40,218 nt of DNA, from IMG/VR virus record IMGVR_UViG_3300009008_000091, positions 1 through 40,218 of that record; one strand, 5' to 3'. Every line of letters begins with the position of its first letter. Within the stretch, counting starts at the first letter, position 1. This document shows, piece after piece, positions 12,263 through 21,052 of this stretch. Source of the DNA: a virus. The notes beneath the pieces are model-generated. The model was not told where the DNA came from, searched no databases, and saw only the letters and a list, made by a program, of their open reading frames with translations. The position numbers were made by a program, and so were the translations under genes.

Positions 12263-12844
12263 ATGAAATGTACTGTGTGTAAACTAGATAAAGACGATTC
12301 AGAATTCACTAATCCCAAGAAATGGAAAATCTGTCGTTCTTGTAAGTCAGAGAAAGACAAAGCGTACTATCAAGCCAACAAAGAAAAAATAAAAAAACAG
12401 GTAAAAAAGTACGCAAAGGAAAACTCTGAAAAGATAAAAGAGTACCATAAAAAGAAACGGCAAAGGTACAAAGAGAATTCAGAGTGGTTAGAAAAAAGAA
12501 GAGAGACATGCAGAGAGTGGGCTAGGCAACACCGAAAGAACAATCCTGAAAAAGCTAGACAATCTGGCAGGAAAGCCGCTAAGGAAAGAAGAGCTAGGAT
12601 AGCGGCTGCATTAACCGAACCCTGGACTCATGAAGAGATTGCTGCTTCGGGAACTGGTTTTTGTCCTTATTGTAAAAAATGGATCGGGTTGATTTATGAT
12701 TCAACGGTTATGCATGTGGACCACATAATCCCCTTGTCTAGAGGGGGCAATGACACGATAGAGAATCTAGAAACTGTGTGCTGTGAGTGCAACGGATCTA
12801 AGTGGACTAAAACAAAGGAAGAGTTTTTAAATGAGCGTGGTTAA
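12263..12844 (+). CDS. HNH homing-type endonuclease
   Basis: 193 residues. N-terminal zinc pairs C3-T-V-C6 and C24-R-S-C27. A long basic helical arm follows (about 30-115, rich in K, R, E and Y) and probably grips DNA. The C-terminal HNH nuclease has C134-P-Y-C137, H151-V-D153-H154, N168 and C173/C176 zinc ligands, ending NGSKW. Cuts DNA, typically at a site in phages lacking the insertion, and so spreads itself. It lies between two paralogous GT2 genes and overlaps the next start by 14 bases. Free-standing, not in an intron. Confidence 0.9.
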   Translation: MKCTVCKLDKDDSEFTNPKKWKICRSCKSEKDKAYYQANKEKIKKQVKKYAKENSEKIKEYHKKKRQRYKENSEWLEKRRETCREWARQHRKNNPEKARQSGRKAAKERRARIAAALTEPWTHEEIAASGTGFCPYCKKWIGLIYDSTVMHVDHIIPLSRGGNDTIENLETVCCECNGSKWTKTKEEFLNERG

Positions 12845-13628
12845 CTATGTGGCACCATGGAGAGGCGATTTTAAAACGATTGAGCGTTTTATCCAGTCTC
12901 TATTCGTACAGACTTCAGATATGTGGATCGCCCATATCGTAGATGATGCTTCTGATATGAGTGACGAGGATCGGAAGAAGCTCCACACTCTCGTGGACCA
13001 AAACCCAAGAATCTATCTGTATGAGAACTCCGAAAGGCTGGGTCCCCTACACAACGTTTACAACATCATCATGAATCAGATCGATGGAGACGACACTATC
13101 ATCGCCCAAGCTGACGGGGATGACTGGCTCCTGCCCGACGCCACGATCATAACCGAAAAGCTCCACAAAAGCTTCGATGTTGTCTATGGTCAGTTCGTCC
13201 GCTATGCTCCAAGCGAATCGTGGCACGGGGCTTTAGGTCAGTGTGCCGATTACCCCTCAATCGTCAAGGCGATGAACACCTATGAAGATCATCCTTGGAT
13301 CGCTTCCCACCTGAAATCGTTCAAACGTAAGCTATTCATGCAGATTCCGTATGAAATGTTGATCGACCCTCGCAATGGGGGGTTCTGGAACAGTAGCTAT
13401 GATAAGGCGTATATGCTCCCAATACTGAAATTGACTCAGCCATCCAAGATATGGTTTAATGAGATACCCATCTACGTCTACAACATGGAGGGGTGGGGCG
13501 TCACGGATGACCACATCAAACCCGCTGTGCAAAAAGAAACGTCTAGGTTTATCATTGAGTCGGTTAAACTTCACATGAATGAAAAGGTTCGTTGGCATGA
13601 AAATAAGCTTCCAGGGAGTCCAGCCTAA
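12831..13628 (+). CDS. Glycosyltransferase family 2
   Basis: 265 residues, paralogue of 11457-12236. Nucleotide-sugar region VNYVAPWRGDFKTIERFIQ, IVDDAS near 37-41, and D95-G-D97-D98-W as metal site. The ATG at 12831 lies within the HNH gene's end, with AAGGAAGAG upstream. Its 3' end overlaps the following GT4 gene by about 30 bases. Sugar and acceptor unknown. Confidence 0.87.
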   Translation: MSVVNYVAPWRGDFKTIERFIQSLFVQTSDMWIAHIVDDASDMSDEDRKKLHTLVDQNPRIYLYENSERLGPLHNVYNIIMNQIDGDDTIIAQADGDDWLLPDATIITEKLHKSFDVVYGQFVRYAPSESWHGALGQCADYPSIVKAMNTYEDHPWIASHLKSFKRKLFMQIPYEMLIDPRNGGFWNSSYDKAYMLPILKLTQPSKIWFNEIPIYVYNMEGWGVTDDHIKPAVQKETSRFIIESVKLHMNEKVRWHENKLPGSPA

Positions 13629-14577
13629 CCTCCTAAAGGGACCCTCTCTTTTTGCGGATCGTCTAAGAAAACAGTTCGAAGAGATGGGACATAGTGTCAC
13701 TTATCTAGACACCAATAGTGTCGATGTGAGTCTATGCTTCATAAAGTCGTGGTTTCCCCGACATCCAGGAGTCAAATATGTCCAACGGTTGGATGGAATG
13801 TACATCAATACCAAGCCCAACGTTGAGGGACTTACCCACGAAACGGGAAACATCGACTTGTCTAGGACCTACGGGGAAGTCGATGGTCACATCTTCCAGT
13901 CCCACTTCAACCACGACTTAATCCATCGCCATCTTGGTGTATCAGACAAACCCAATCGGGTTATCTCCAACGGAACCGAGCTTCCGATTTCAACTCAAAA
14001 ACATAGGCTGAACGCTTTCAAAGAGTATGATTACGTCTTCTTTGCTGCTTCGAATTGGAAGGGGCGTCCCAATAAGAGGTATGAGGATAACGTTAGGACG
14101 TTTTCGGCCTTACGAAAGATGATGCCCGATATGAAGATGGTGCTGGCTACCGCAGGAGAAACAGGTGGGCATCTTGAGAGGCGCGGAGTCATCGCTCTCA
14201 ATCGTTCTATTGATCAGCAGGTACTGACTAATCTGTACAAATCTGCTGATATGTTCTTCCATTTATCTTTCATTGATCACTGTCCCAATGCAGTAGTTGA
14301 AGCTCTGTCCCATGGATTGCCCGTTCTGTGTTCCAGTTCGGGAGGTACATCGGAGCTTTTACCCGAAGATGGTGGGGTAATTCACAAGGAAAACTGGACC
14401 ATGGACGTTCAGGATATTGGGAGTCCTCCCAAGGTGGACCACGAGAAAGTCGCTGCTCAGGTTAAAGAGTACATCGAGAAAACCAGTCTAGAAAGGATCG
14501 ATCGGCCTTTCTGGATAGACATCAGATCAACCGCCGCTAGGTACATTGAGTTTTTTGAGGAGGTTCTAAGTGAATAA
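13597..14577 (+). CDS. Glycosyltransferase family 4-like
   Basis: 326 residues from the ATG at 13597 (GAAAAGG before it; an ATG at 13579 would add six residues without a better site). GT-B fold: N-terminal Rossmann half with glycine-poor start (KISFQGVQPNLLKGPSLFA), and C-terminal donor half with CPNAVVEALSHGLPVL and SSSGGTSELL, the E-x7-E type region that grips the NDP-sugar. Probably a retaining transferase. Unlike the GT2 pair, it needs no metal. Ends eight bases inside the next gene. Confidence 0.85.
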   Translation: MKISFQGVQPNLLKGPSLFADRLRKQFEEMGHSVTYLDTNSVDVSLCFIKSWFPRHPGVKYVQRLDGMYINTKPNVEGLTHETGNIDLSRTYGEVDGHIFQSHFNHDLIHRHLGVSDKPNRVISNGTELPISTQKHRLNAFKEYDYVFFAASNWKGRPNKRYEDNVRTFSALRKMMPDMKMVLATAGETGGHLERRGVIALNRSIDQQVLTNLYKSADMFFHLSFIDHCPNAVVEALSHGLPVLCSSSGGTSELLPEDGGVIHKENWTMDVQDIGSPPKVDHEKVAAQVKEYIEKTSLERIDRPFWIDIRSTAARYIEFFEEVLSE

Positions 14578-15292
14578 GATGACCCTGCAAGAGTATTTCG
14601 ATTCTGTCGGGTACAACTGGAAAGACCATGAGGTTTTGGTTTCTGCCATTTGCAAACTGACCAAGACCAGAGTTAGGCCACCAGGGAAACGATCTAGATA
14701 CGGTACAGAGCAGCAGCACCTAATCAATGCTCTGGCTATCGAGCGTAACGTGAAGAGGTTCTTTGAGATCGGAACGGGAAGAGGTACCACGTCCTTCATT
14801 TTGTCCCGTCTTCCTCAGATAGAGCACGTTACCACCATTGATATCCTACCGTTCGACCAGAAGAGAAAAACGGCGGTGAACTATGTGGAAGCCCACATGT
14901 CTAACAAGGATTTCTACGATGCCATCCCTTTTAAAGAAAAGCTGAACATCGAGTTTATCACATCGAACTCTAAAGATTGGGACCCATCAGGGTACAAGGG
15001 TCAATTCGACATGGCTTTCATAGACGGAAATCATGACGACCCAAAAACAATCATGCGCGATTTCTACACATCGGAATTTGTTGTTTCCGAAAAAGGGATC
15101 ATCTTGTTTGATGACTACAATTGTGAATGGGGTTCTGGAGTTACTAAAGTGGTGGATGATGTGGTCGCTGAGGGTGATTGGGACGCCGTACTTGTTGAGT
15201 TTAGGGGCCACTTGTTCGAAGACATCGAACAGCAGCGAGGACCAGAAAAAGATCAGGGACTAGTGATCCTAAGGAGAAAGAATGTCGAATAA
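14570..15292 (+). CDS. SAM-dependent methyltransferase (Methyltransf_24-like)
   Basis: 240 residues; GTG at 14570 with GGAGG 11 bases before. Motif I is E66-I-G-T-G-R-G-T, the SAM-binding glycine loop. The acidic motif II follows as TTIDILPFD, and DMAFIDGNHDDPKTIMRDF is the cation-dependent O-methyltransferase-like motif with D and N ligands. A sugar O-methyltransferase is the most likely role, given its glycosyltransferase neighbours. Confidence 0.85.
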   Translation: MNKMTLQEYFDSVGYNWKDHEVLVSAICKLTKTRVRPPGKRSRYGTEQQHLINALAIERNVKRFFEIGTGRGTTSFILSRLPQIEHVTTIDILPFDQKRKTAVNYVEAHMSNKDFYDAIPFKEKLNIEFITSNSKDWDPSGYKGQFDMAFIDGNHDDPKTIMRDFYTSEFVVSEKGIILFDDYNCEWGSGVTKVVDDVVAEGDWDAVLVEFRGHLFEDIEQQRGPEKDQGLVILRRKNVE

Positions 15293-16301
15293 CATCAAAA
15301 TCCATGTACAGGACGCCGCTGAAGAATGGATCGTTGACAGAATCGCGGAAGAATATAGGGATGAAACAAGTTTTAGCGTTGTGTCGGATCCCAGAGATGC
15401 CGATATCATTTGGTTGATGGCTCCGTACATGTGGTACAAAATACGTCCAGAGGTTCTTGAAGAAAAGTTCGTTATCGCTACCCACCACCATATCGTACCC
15501 GAGAAGTTTGTCGGTTCTGATTTCTTGAATCGCGATCGGGATGCGCACATTGATGCTTACTTTACTTATGACCCCTTTGCCCTGAGAGTAATAGAGAAGC
15601 TATTGCCCGAAAAGAAGGTTTTGCTCCAGAATTATTGGTGTCAGCCGCACTTTTGGAAGAAGTGGGGTGCGGAGAAGTTGGCTGGGTACATTAAGAATAG
15701 TGATAAGCTTAAATCTTTAATGCCTGTCCTTGCAGAAGAAGAAACGATGGTATTCGGATCCTTCCAAAGGGACACCGAAGGGAAGACGGGTGGTCCGAAG
15801 CTTGAAAAGGGTCCTGATCGTTTAGTTGCTATCATGAAGGCTTTGAAGGATCAGGGAGAGGATGTTCACGTTGTTTTGGCAGGGTACAGACGTGACTGGA
15901 TTATCGAACAGTTTGAAAAAGAAGGGATCCCGTATTCCTATTTCGAGAAGTGTTCCCCAAATGATCTGCTGGCCCTTTATAACGCCATCGATATGTACCT
16001 CGTTACTAGCAGGTACGAGGGAGGACCCCAGGCCATTTTTGAAGCTGCTTTGGTTCAAAAGCCTATCTTGAGTACCCGATGTGGGTCCGCACCCAGAGTG
16101 TTGCACCCGTTCAGCATCTGTCAAGACGAAGAAGAGATGGCGAATAGGTTGTATAGTCTTGAACAGAAAGATATCGCATTGATGATGAAGAAGAATTTCG
16201 AATCCGCGATTAGTTTTGAGTACAAAAAGATGATTAAGTCTTATGATGAAGTGATAAGGGAGTTGTACACAGCATGGCTATCGGAGAAGAACAATGAGTA
16301 A
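15282..16301 (+). CDS. Glycosyltransferase family 4-like
   Basis: 339 residues, RBS AAGGAGAAAGA. The donor-binding half holds LVTSRYEGGPQAIFEAALVQKP and STRCGSAP, a typical GT4 donor site including E-x7-E-like residues. The N-terminal half has DIIWLMAPYMWYK and a THHHIVPEKF segment like those of trehalose/capsular GT4s. Overlaps by ten bases upstream and eight downstream. Confidence 0.84.
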   Translation: MSNNIKIHVQDAAEEWIVDRIAEEYRDETSFSVVSDPRDADIIWLMAPYMWYKIRPEVLEEKFVIATHHHIVPEKFVGSDFLNRDRDAHIDAYFTYDPFALRVIEKLLPEKKVLLQNYWCQPHFWKKWGAEKLAGYIKNSDKLKSLMPVLAEEETMVFGSFQRDTEGKTGGPKLEKGPDRLVAIMKALKDQGEDVHVVLAGYRRDWIIEQFEKEGIPYSYFEKCSPNDLLALYNAIDMYLVTSRYEGGPQAIFEAALVQKPILSTRCGSAPRVLHPFSICQDEEEMANRLYSLEQKDIALMMKKNFESAISFEYKKMIKSYDEVIRELYTAWLSEKNNE

Positions 16302-17082
16302 TTGGTATGATGATGTATGCGAGTACTACAACATAACCCCTGAGGAAGCCTTAAGGTTAGGTACCAGGGGGACCTATAGGGAGTTTACTCCTGGATCCAT
16401 TACGTGCGATCGACTAGAGGGGGATGCCGCACAGATCGACAATGTATGGGCGGCGAAAAAACGAGTAACGCAAGAGGACATCTTTTCTTTCTACAAAGAG
16501 TGTGGGTCTTTTTCCTCTTTAAGACAATGCGTAAGGCATAAAGATTCTTCGTACCTGCCCATATATGACAGGACATTGAGAGACGGGATGACCATATGTG
16601 AGTATGGGTGTGGGTCTGCTCCCATCCTGACCGAACTTGCTAATTCAGACATCATTAAGAGGTATAATGGCGTGACCTTTGTGATATCTGATGTGGACTG
16701 TGAACCTTTTGAGTTTGCAAAATGGAGACTGAAGAAAGCGATACAAAATAATAAACTGGATATTAAACTGGAACCCCATCCAATAGAACCCAACAAACTC
16801 CCCAAATACAGGAACAGACTAGATTTAGTTTTTTGCTACGAAGTTATGGAACACGTTCCGTCCCCGTTGAAAGCGGTCGCCAATCTCTATATCCAAATGT
16901 CCTCCAAAGCTGTGTACATAGAAAACTTTGTTAATCACCATGACGGTTACAACCATGATGGTCCAGATCTTTTGTCTGCTAAAAAAGAAAGATCAGCGTA
17001 CTTGTCATTACTAAAAAGTAAATTCACTCTCGTATATGGGGATTTCGGGGATGGCAACCGAATTTGGAGAAGGAATGATTAA
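16294..17082 (+). CDS. SAM-dependent methyltransferase
   Basis: 262 residues. SAM loop E103-Y-G-C-G-S-A-P110, acidic end of strand 2 at ISDVD, and the post-motif VMEHVPSPLKAV typical of class I methyltransferases. The N-terminal 95 residues are an extra helical domain. No target-recognition sequence of DNA methyltransferases is present, so a small-molecule or sugar target is likely. Confidence 0.8.
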   Translation: MSNWYDDVCEYYNITPEEALRLGTRGTYREFTPGSITCDRLEGDAAQIDNVWAAKKRVTQEDIFSFYKECGSFSSLRQCVRHKDSSYLPIYDRTLRDGMTICEYGCGSAPILTELANSDIIKRYNGVTFVISDVDCEPFEFAKWRLKKAIQNNKLDIKLEPHPIEPNKLPKYRNRLDLVFCYEVMEHVPSPLKAVANLYIQMSSKAVYIENFVNHHDGYNHDGPDLLSAKKERSAYLSLLKSKFTLVYGDFGDGNRIWRRND

Positions 17083-18016
17083 GCCAAAAGTCCACATCGC
17101 AGTAGACTTCGTTGACGGCCCGTGGGGCGGTGGGAATCAGTTCCTTAAAGCTTTATACAAGTCTTTACAAAAGAGGGGTATAGAGGTGTCCACCGATTCT
17201 GACTTTGATGCTGAGGTTGTCCTTATTAACTCTTTTAACTCTAAGAGTATTGATAGGATCGATAAGTGGAAAAAGGATGGAAAAAAGATCGTACACCGCA
17301 TCGATGGACCGATCCAGCTTGTAAGGGGAAAAGATAAAGAAAAAGATGATTTCATCTTTGAGATCAATAAGAAGGCTGATTGGACTATCTTTCAATCTCG
17401 TTGGAGTTGTAAAGAAAATAAAAGATTGGGGTGGAGAGGGAGTAACCATTGTGTAATCCTCAATGGTACTGATTTAGACATCTTCACCCCAAAACTTCGA
17501 CAAGACCCAACGAGTATTCGAAGTACAAAGGTAATAGGATCTAGTTGGAGTACAAACCCCAAGAAAGGATTACAATTTTGGATAGACTTAGACACTGACT
17601 TGGGGTGGAGACAGATGATGGGCCAATCTGTTCCCATAGTCACGTTTGTGGGGAGGGTAGACTATCATTTTCGAAATATTAAACACGTGAAAGCTGTGTC
17701 TTCAAAGGAATTAGCAGATCTATATGATCAACACCACGTATATGTGCACCCCACTATAGACGAACCGTGTTCAAATGCCTTGATAGAGGCCCAAGCTTGT
17801 GGATTACCTACGATTGTTAATGACAGTGGGAGTAACTCTGAAGTCTTGGGACGTGGCGGGGTTGCAGTAAAATCTTTGGACCCCACTTTGTTTTTCGCCG
17901 CCTTGGGCCGTGTATTAGAACAATACCAAAGGTTCGTTCGAAACGTAGAAATCAGAAACATCGACAACGTGTGTTCCCAATATCTGGCTGTGTTTGAAGA
18001 GGTGCTAAATGGATAG
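17075..18016 (+). CDS. Glycosyltransferase family 4-like
   Basis: 313 residues from ATG 17075, which sits right after GGAGAAGGA; a start at 17036 lacks a site. KVHIAVDFVDGPWGGGNQFLKAL is the GT-B N-terminal glycine loop. DEPCSNALIEAQACGLPTIV and DSGSNSEVL form the donor site. VHRIDGP and FQSRW resemble the segments in the GT4 at 13597 (VQRLDGM, FQSHF), so the two are related copies. Confidence 0.85.
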   Translation: MIKPKVHIAVDFVDGPWGGGNQFLKALYKSLQKRGIEVSTDSDFDAEVVLINSFNSKSIDRIDKWKKDGKKIVHRIDGPIQLVRGKDKEKDDFIFEINKKADWTIFQSRWSCKENKRLGWRGSNHCVILNGTDLDIFTPKLRQDPTSIRSTKVIGSSWSTNPKKGLQFWIDLDTDLGWRQMMGQSVPIVTFVGRVDYHFRNIKHVKAVSSKELADLYDQHHVYVHPTIDEPCSNALIEAQACGLPTIVNDSGSNSEVLGRGGVAVKSLDPTLFFAALGRVLEQYQRFVRNVEIRNIDNVCSQYLAVFEEVLNG

Positions 18017-18587
18017 ACTTAAAGAGTTGTTAGACTTAGTAAAAGATAAACCCGACTATAAAACTACCACTACATCTGCTCTTAAGCTTCAGTTGTATTC
18101 TTACATCGTAAAAAACGGGTATAGAAACATTTTGGAGCTAGGGTGTGATACGGGCAACACTACGGTGTTCCTTGCAGAAGCAGCGAGAGTGACAAAAGGA
18201 ATGGTTTTTGCTGTCGATGTTGATTCTGTTAGGATTTCTAAAGCTAAAGAACTATTGGAGAAAGCGGGGTTGGCCGATTATGTTAGGTTCATGGAACTAG
18301 ATCTATATGATGAACGAACAGCCCCTTTAGTCAATTGTGCTGATGGTATGGAGTTTGTTTTTATTGACGTCAACCACGAACATAGATATGTGAAGATGGA
18401 CATAGAAAGGTGTTATCGGAATGGTGCTTCTCCCGATATCGTGTTACACGATTACGGTCTTATTGGGGCTGGGGTAAAAAGCGCCATTACAGAGTGTGAG
18501 TGTGTGGTCAGACAATATATGGGCTTAGAGAAAAACTGGAACCCGAAAAAGAACAACACCGATGATTGGGAGGCGGCGTTGATATGA
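18009..18587 (+). CDS. SAM-dependent methyltransferase (Methyltransf_24-like)
   Basis: 192 residues. SAM loop E43-L-G-C-D-T-G-N, AVDVD as motif II, and FVFIDVNHEHRYVKMDI as the metal-site helix, with DIVLHDYG following. Similar plan to the methyltransferase at 14570. Probably methylates a sugar or an amine-linked group. Four-base overlap with the GNAT gene. Confidence 0.82.
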   Translation: MDRLKELLDLVKDKPDYKTTTTSALKLQLYSYIVKNGYRNILELGCDTGNTTVFLAEAARVTKGMVFAVDVDSVRISKAKELLEKAGLADYVRFMELDLYDERTAPLVNCADGMEFVFIDVNHEHRYVKMDIERCYRNGASPDIVLHDYGLIGAGVKSAITECECVVRQYMGLEKNWNPKKNNTDDWEAALI

Positions 18588-19054
18588 AAGAAACGGTTTT
18601 TAGGTTTGTTAAAATGGAAAAAGAGCATCTGCCGTTTGTTGTTTCCGTTAGGAACAGTTGTAGATACGTTCTTCATGACGGTAGAGAGTTTTCAGAATCA
18701 GACACAAAAGAGTGGTTTACTACTAAAAACCCGAATTGGTGGATGATAGAAAAAAGCGGGGACATTATAGGGTATTTTAGGACATCTAAATGGGACTATG
18801 AAAATGGGTCTGTTTTTATAGGTGCTGATTTAGCCTTTGAGTGGAGGGGGAAGGGGATAGGTACGAAGATATACCCTCTTTTTATGAGCATGATTAATGA
18901 CGAATACGGAATTTCAGACTTCTATGTTAGAGTCTTCCACACAAATTCTGCGGCAAAACGTGTGTATGAGAAAGTTGGATTTAAGCCTGTACAAGAAACT
19001 AATAACGACATACTGATGAGGAAAACGCATGGAAAAAGTAATACCTCTGTTTAA
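18584..19054 (+). CDS. GNAT N-acetyltransferase
   Basis: 156 residues from ATG 18584 (GGGAGGCGG before it). The acetyl-CoA site is E-W-R-G-K-G-I-G-T (motif A, R/Q-x-x-G-x-G/A) followed by SAAKRVYEKVGFKPV, the motif B helix of the fold. It transfers acetyl or another acyl group to an amine. Placed directly before a sugar aminotransferase with 26 bases of overlap, it most likely acylates the amino sugar that enzyme makes, as in FdtC/WbdR-like pairs. Inference from context. Confidence 0.87.
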   Translation: MKETVFRFVKMEKEHLPFVVSVRNSCRYVLHDGREFSESDTKEWFTTKNPNWWMIEKSGDIIGYFRTSKWDYENGSVFIGADLAFEWRGKGIGTKIYPLFMSMINDEYGISDFYVRVFHTNSAAKRVYEKVGFKPVQETNNDILMRKTHGKSNTSV

Positions 19055-20231
19055 AGTGTACATGTCTTCAGACGCTATCGAAGCTGCTTCTGAAATTCTT
19101 GGTAGTGGGTACATCGGTCAGGGTTCTATGGTAGACGAATTTGAAAAAGAGTTAGAGGCTAAGTTCAACCATCCCTTCGTAGTGACTACTAATAGTGCCA
19201 CTTCTGCAGAGCATTTAGCGATACACATGCTCAAAAAGCCCCGTAAAGAATACAGGGACGCGTATCAAGGGCTAGTGGGAGTACTAAATGATTGGCCAGG
19301 AATTGAGGACGGGGACATCGCTTTGTCTACTCCCCTAACGTGTACTGCAACAAACTGGCCACTACTGGCGAACGGCCTACGATTGAAATGGGTAGACGTA
19401 GACCCAACAACCCTGAATATGGACTTGGATGACCTAGAAAAGAAGATAACTCCACAAACAAAGGTTATCATGGTCGTCCATTGGGGTGGTTACCCTCTAG
19501 ATTTAGACAAGCTTAAAAGTATCCAAGCTAGGGCCAGGGAGAAATACGGATTCAGCCCCGTTATCATAGAAGACTGTGCACACTCTTTTGGGTCTACCTA
19601 TAAGGGAAACCCTGTAGGCACTACGGGGAACATGGCCACCTTTAGTTTTCAGGCCATCAAACACTTGACGTCAATCGATGGCGGAGCCTTGTTGCTTCCC
19701 CATAGAGAATTGTGTGATCGTGCTAAGCTATTAAGATGGTACGGTATAGACAGGAATACTAACAAAAAAGACTTTAGGTGTGAAGAGAACATAGATGAAT
19801 GGGGATTTAAGTTCCATATGAATGATGTTAACGCATCCGTTGGGATTCAAAATCTAAAGTACGTTGACGCAGTTGTTCAGTCTCATCAATCTAACGCTGG
19901 TTTCTATGACGAGCAGCTAAAGGGGTTAGAGAATGTAACTACTCTTAGCAGGCACTCAAACAGGACATCGGCATTTTGGATATACTCATTATTGGTGGAC
20001 AACAATCGAAAGTTTATGGATTTTATGGGAGAAAAAGGGATCTCAGTGAGTAAAGTACATGAAAGAAATGACATACACACGTGTGTGTCTGAGTACTCGT
20101 CTGAGTTACCTAACCTCAACGCATTGGACAAAAGAATCACTTCAATCCCTGTGGGGTGGTGGGTTACGGAGGAAGATAGAGAGCGCATTGTAGAGGCTAT
20201 ACGGCAGTATGATTGTAAGGGAGGAAGATGA
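19029..20231 (+). CDS. DegT/DnrJ/EryC1/StrS-family sugar aminotransferase
   Basis: 400 residues, PLP enzyme. IPLFKVYMSSDAIEAAS and GSGYIGQG at the start, phosphate-binding TNSATSAEHLA, D182-C-A-H185 that stacks on PLP, and FSFQAIK211HLTSIDGG with the lysine that holds PLP. These enzymes use glutamate to aminate a keto-deoxy NDP-sugar. Length is normal for the family. Substrate unknown. A keto-sugar dehydratase is not in the window, so the phage would depend on host NDP-sugars or on genes elsewhere. Confidence 0.93.
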   Translation: MEKVIPLFKVYMSSDAIEAASEILGSGYIGQGSMVDEFEKELEAKFNHPFVVTTNSATSAEHLAIHMLKKPRKEYRDAYQGLVGVLNDWPGIEDGDIALSTPLTCTATNWPLLANGLRLKWVDVDPTTLNMDLDDLEKKITPQTKVIMVVHWGGYPLDLDKLKSIQARAREKYGFSPVIIEDCAHSFGSTYKGNPVGTTGNMATFSFQAIKHLTSIDGGALLLPHRELCDRAKLLRWYGIDRNTNKKDFRCEENIDEWGFKFHMNDVNASVGIQNLKYVDAVVQSHQSNAGFYDEQLKGLENVTTLSRHSNRTSAFWIYSLLVDNNRKFMDFMGEKGISVSKVHERNDIHTCVSEYSSELPNLNALDKRITSIPVGWWVTEEDRERIVEAIRQYDCKGGR

Positions 20232-21052
20232 TGGTAGACATACAGGTGGGTTTTGTGGTTACACAAAAAGGCGCATGCCACGCAAAATTCTTAATGGAGA
20301 GTATACACAGGACTATTAGTGATCCTAAAAGAGTGAAGTTTGTTATAGGGGCGGTGGACCGCCATGCAACAGAATATCTTATGGAAAATCTCTCCGTAAA
20401 AACAGTGGGTGAGGAAACTTCTGAAGCTGTAACGATTCTAACTGAATCTGGGTTTACAGTTAAAGTTTTGACTTTAGAGAATAGCCAAAATTGGGGTTCC
20501 ATAGTGTCTAAAAGTGGGTGTTGGGAACACTCTAATGGTATCCATGAGATCTTACAGCATATGGACAAAGGTTGTAAATACGGAGTTATAGCGGATTCAG
20601 ACACGGCTTTTGTAAAACCAAACTGGGATACTGATTTAATAGATGAGTTGACTGATAAAAAAATAGTAGTAGGTGCGTGTTTCCCTACCAAGTATAAAAA
20701 GTACCAAAGAGACTCTTTCCCTGTTGTATTTATGTCTTTTTTCAAGACCAAAGAATTTTTAGACAGCGTAAACTTTCGTGACGAGATATCTGAAATCGGC
20801 GTAAAGAAAAACGGACTACTTAAAGATACGGGATGGAAAATGGGGGACGATGTAACCAAATCTGGGTACTCATTTGTTTGTCTCCCGTTTTCTGAAGAAA
20901 TTACCAAGAAATTAGGGATACGTGGGGAAGCGTACACACTTAATGGGGTCCCTGTAGTGCTCCATATGGGGAGAGGGAACAGAAGGACTGAAGGATCCGC
21001 AGACCTAAAAAAATGGAGAGAGGCGATAATAAAATGGGAGTATACACTCTAG
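20228..21052 (+). CDS. Glycosyltransferase-like protein (GT-A fold)
   Basis: 274 residues, last gene of the glycan cluster. GVIADSDTAFVKPNW (D123-S-D125) looks like the DxD metal motif, and the following region has alternating hydrophobic strands. The N-terminus (QVGFVVTQKGACHAK) is not a typical GT2 start, so the family is uncertain. Start ATG-ATG at 20228/20231. 19-base overlap with the terminase gene, so it is co-transcribed with the structural block. Confidence 0.65.
   Translation: MMVDIQVGFVVTQKGACHAKFLMESIHRTISDPKRVKFVIGAVDRHATEYLMENLSVKTVGEETSEAVTILTESGFTVKVLTLENSQNWGSIVSKSGCWEHSNGIHEILQHMDKGCKYGVIADSDTAFVKPNWDTDLIDELTDKKIVVGACFPTKYKKYQRDSFPVVFMSFFKTKEFLDSVNFRDEISEIGVKKNGLLKDTGWKMGDDVTKSGYSFVCLPFSEEITKKLGIRGEAYTLNGVPVVLHMGRGNRRTEGSADLKKWREAIIKWEYTL

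Noticed and set aside
11457-13628. One GT2 gene split by the HNH insertion
   Set aside because: Both flanking GT2 genes have their own start, DGDDW motif and end, and each is of full length, so they are paralogues and not two halves.
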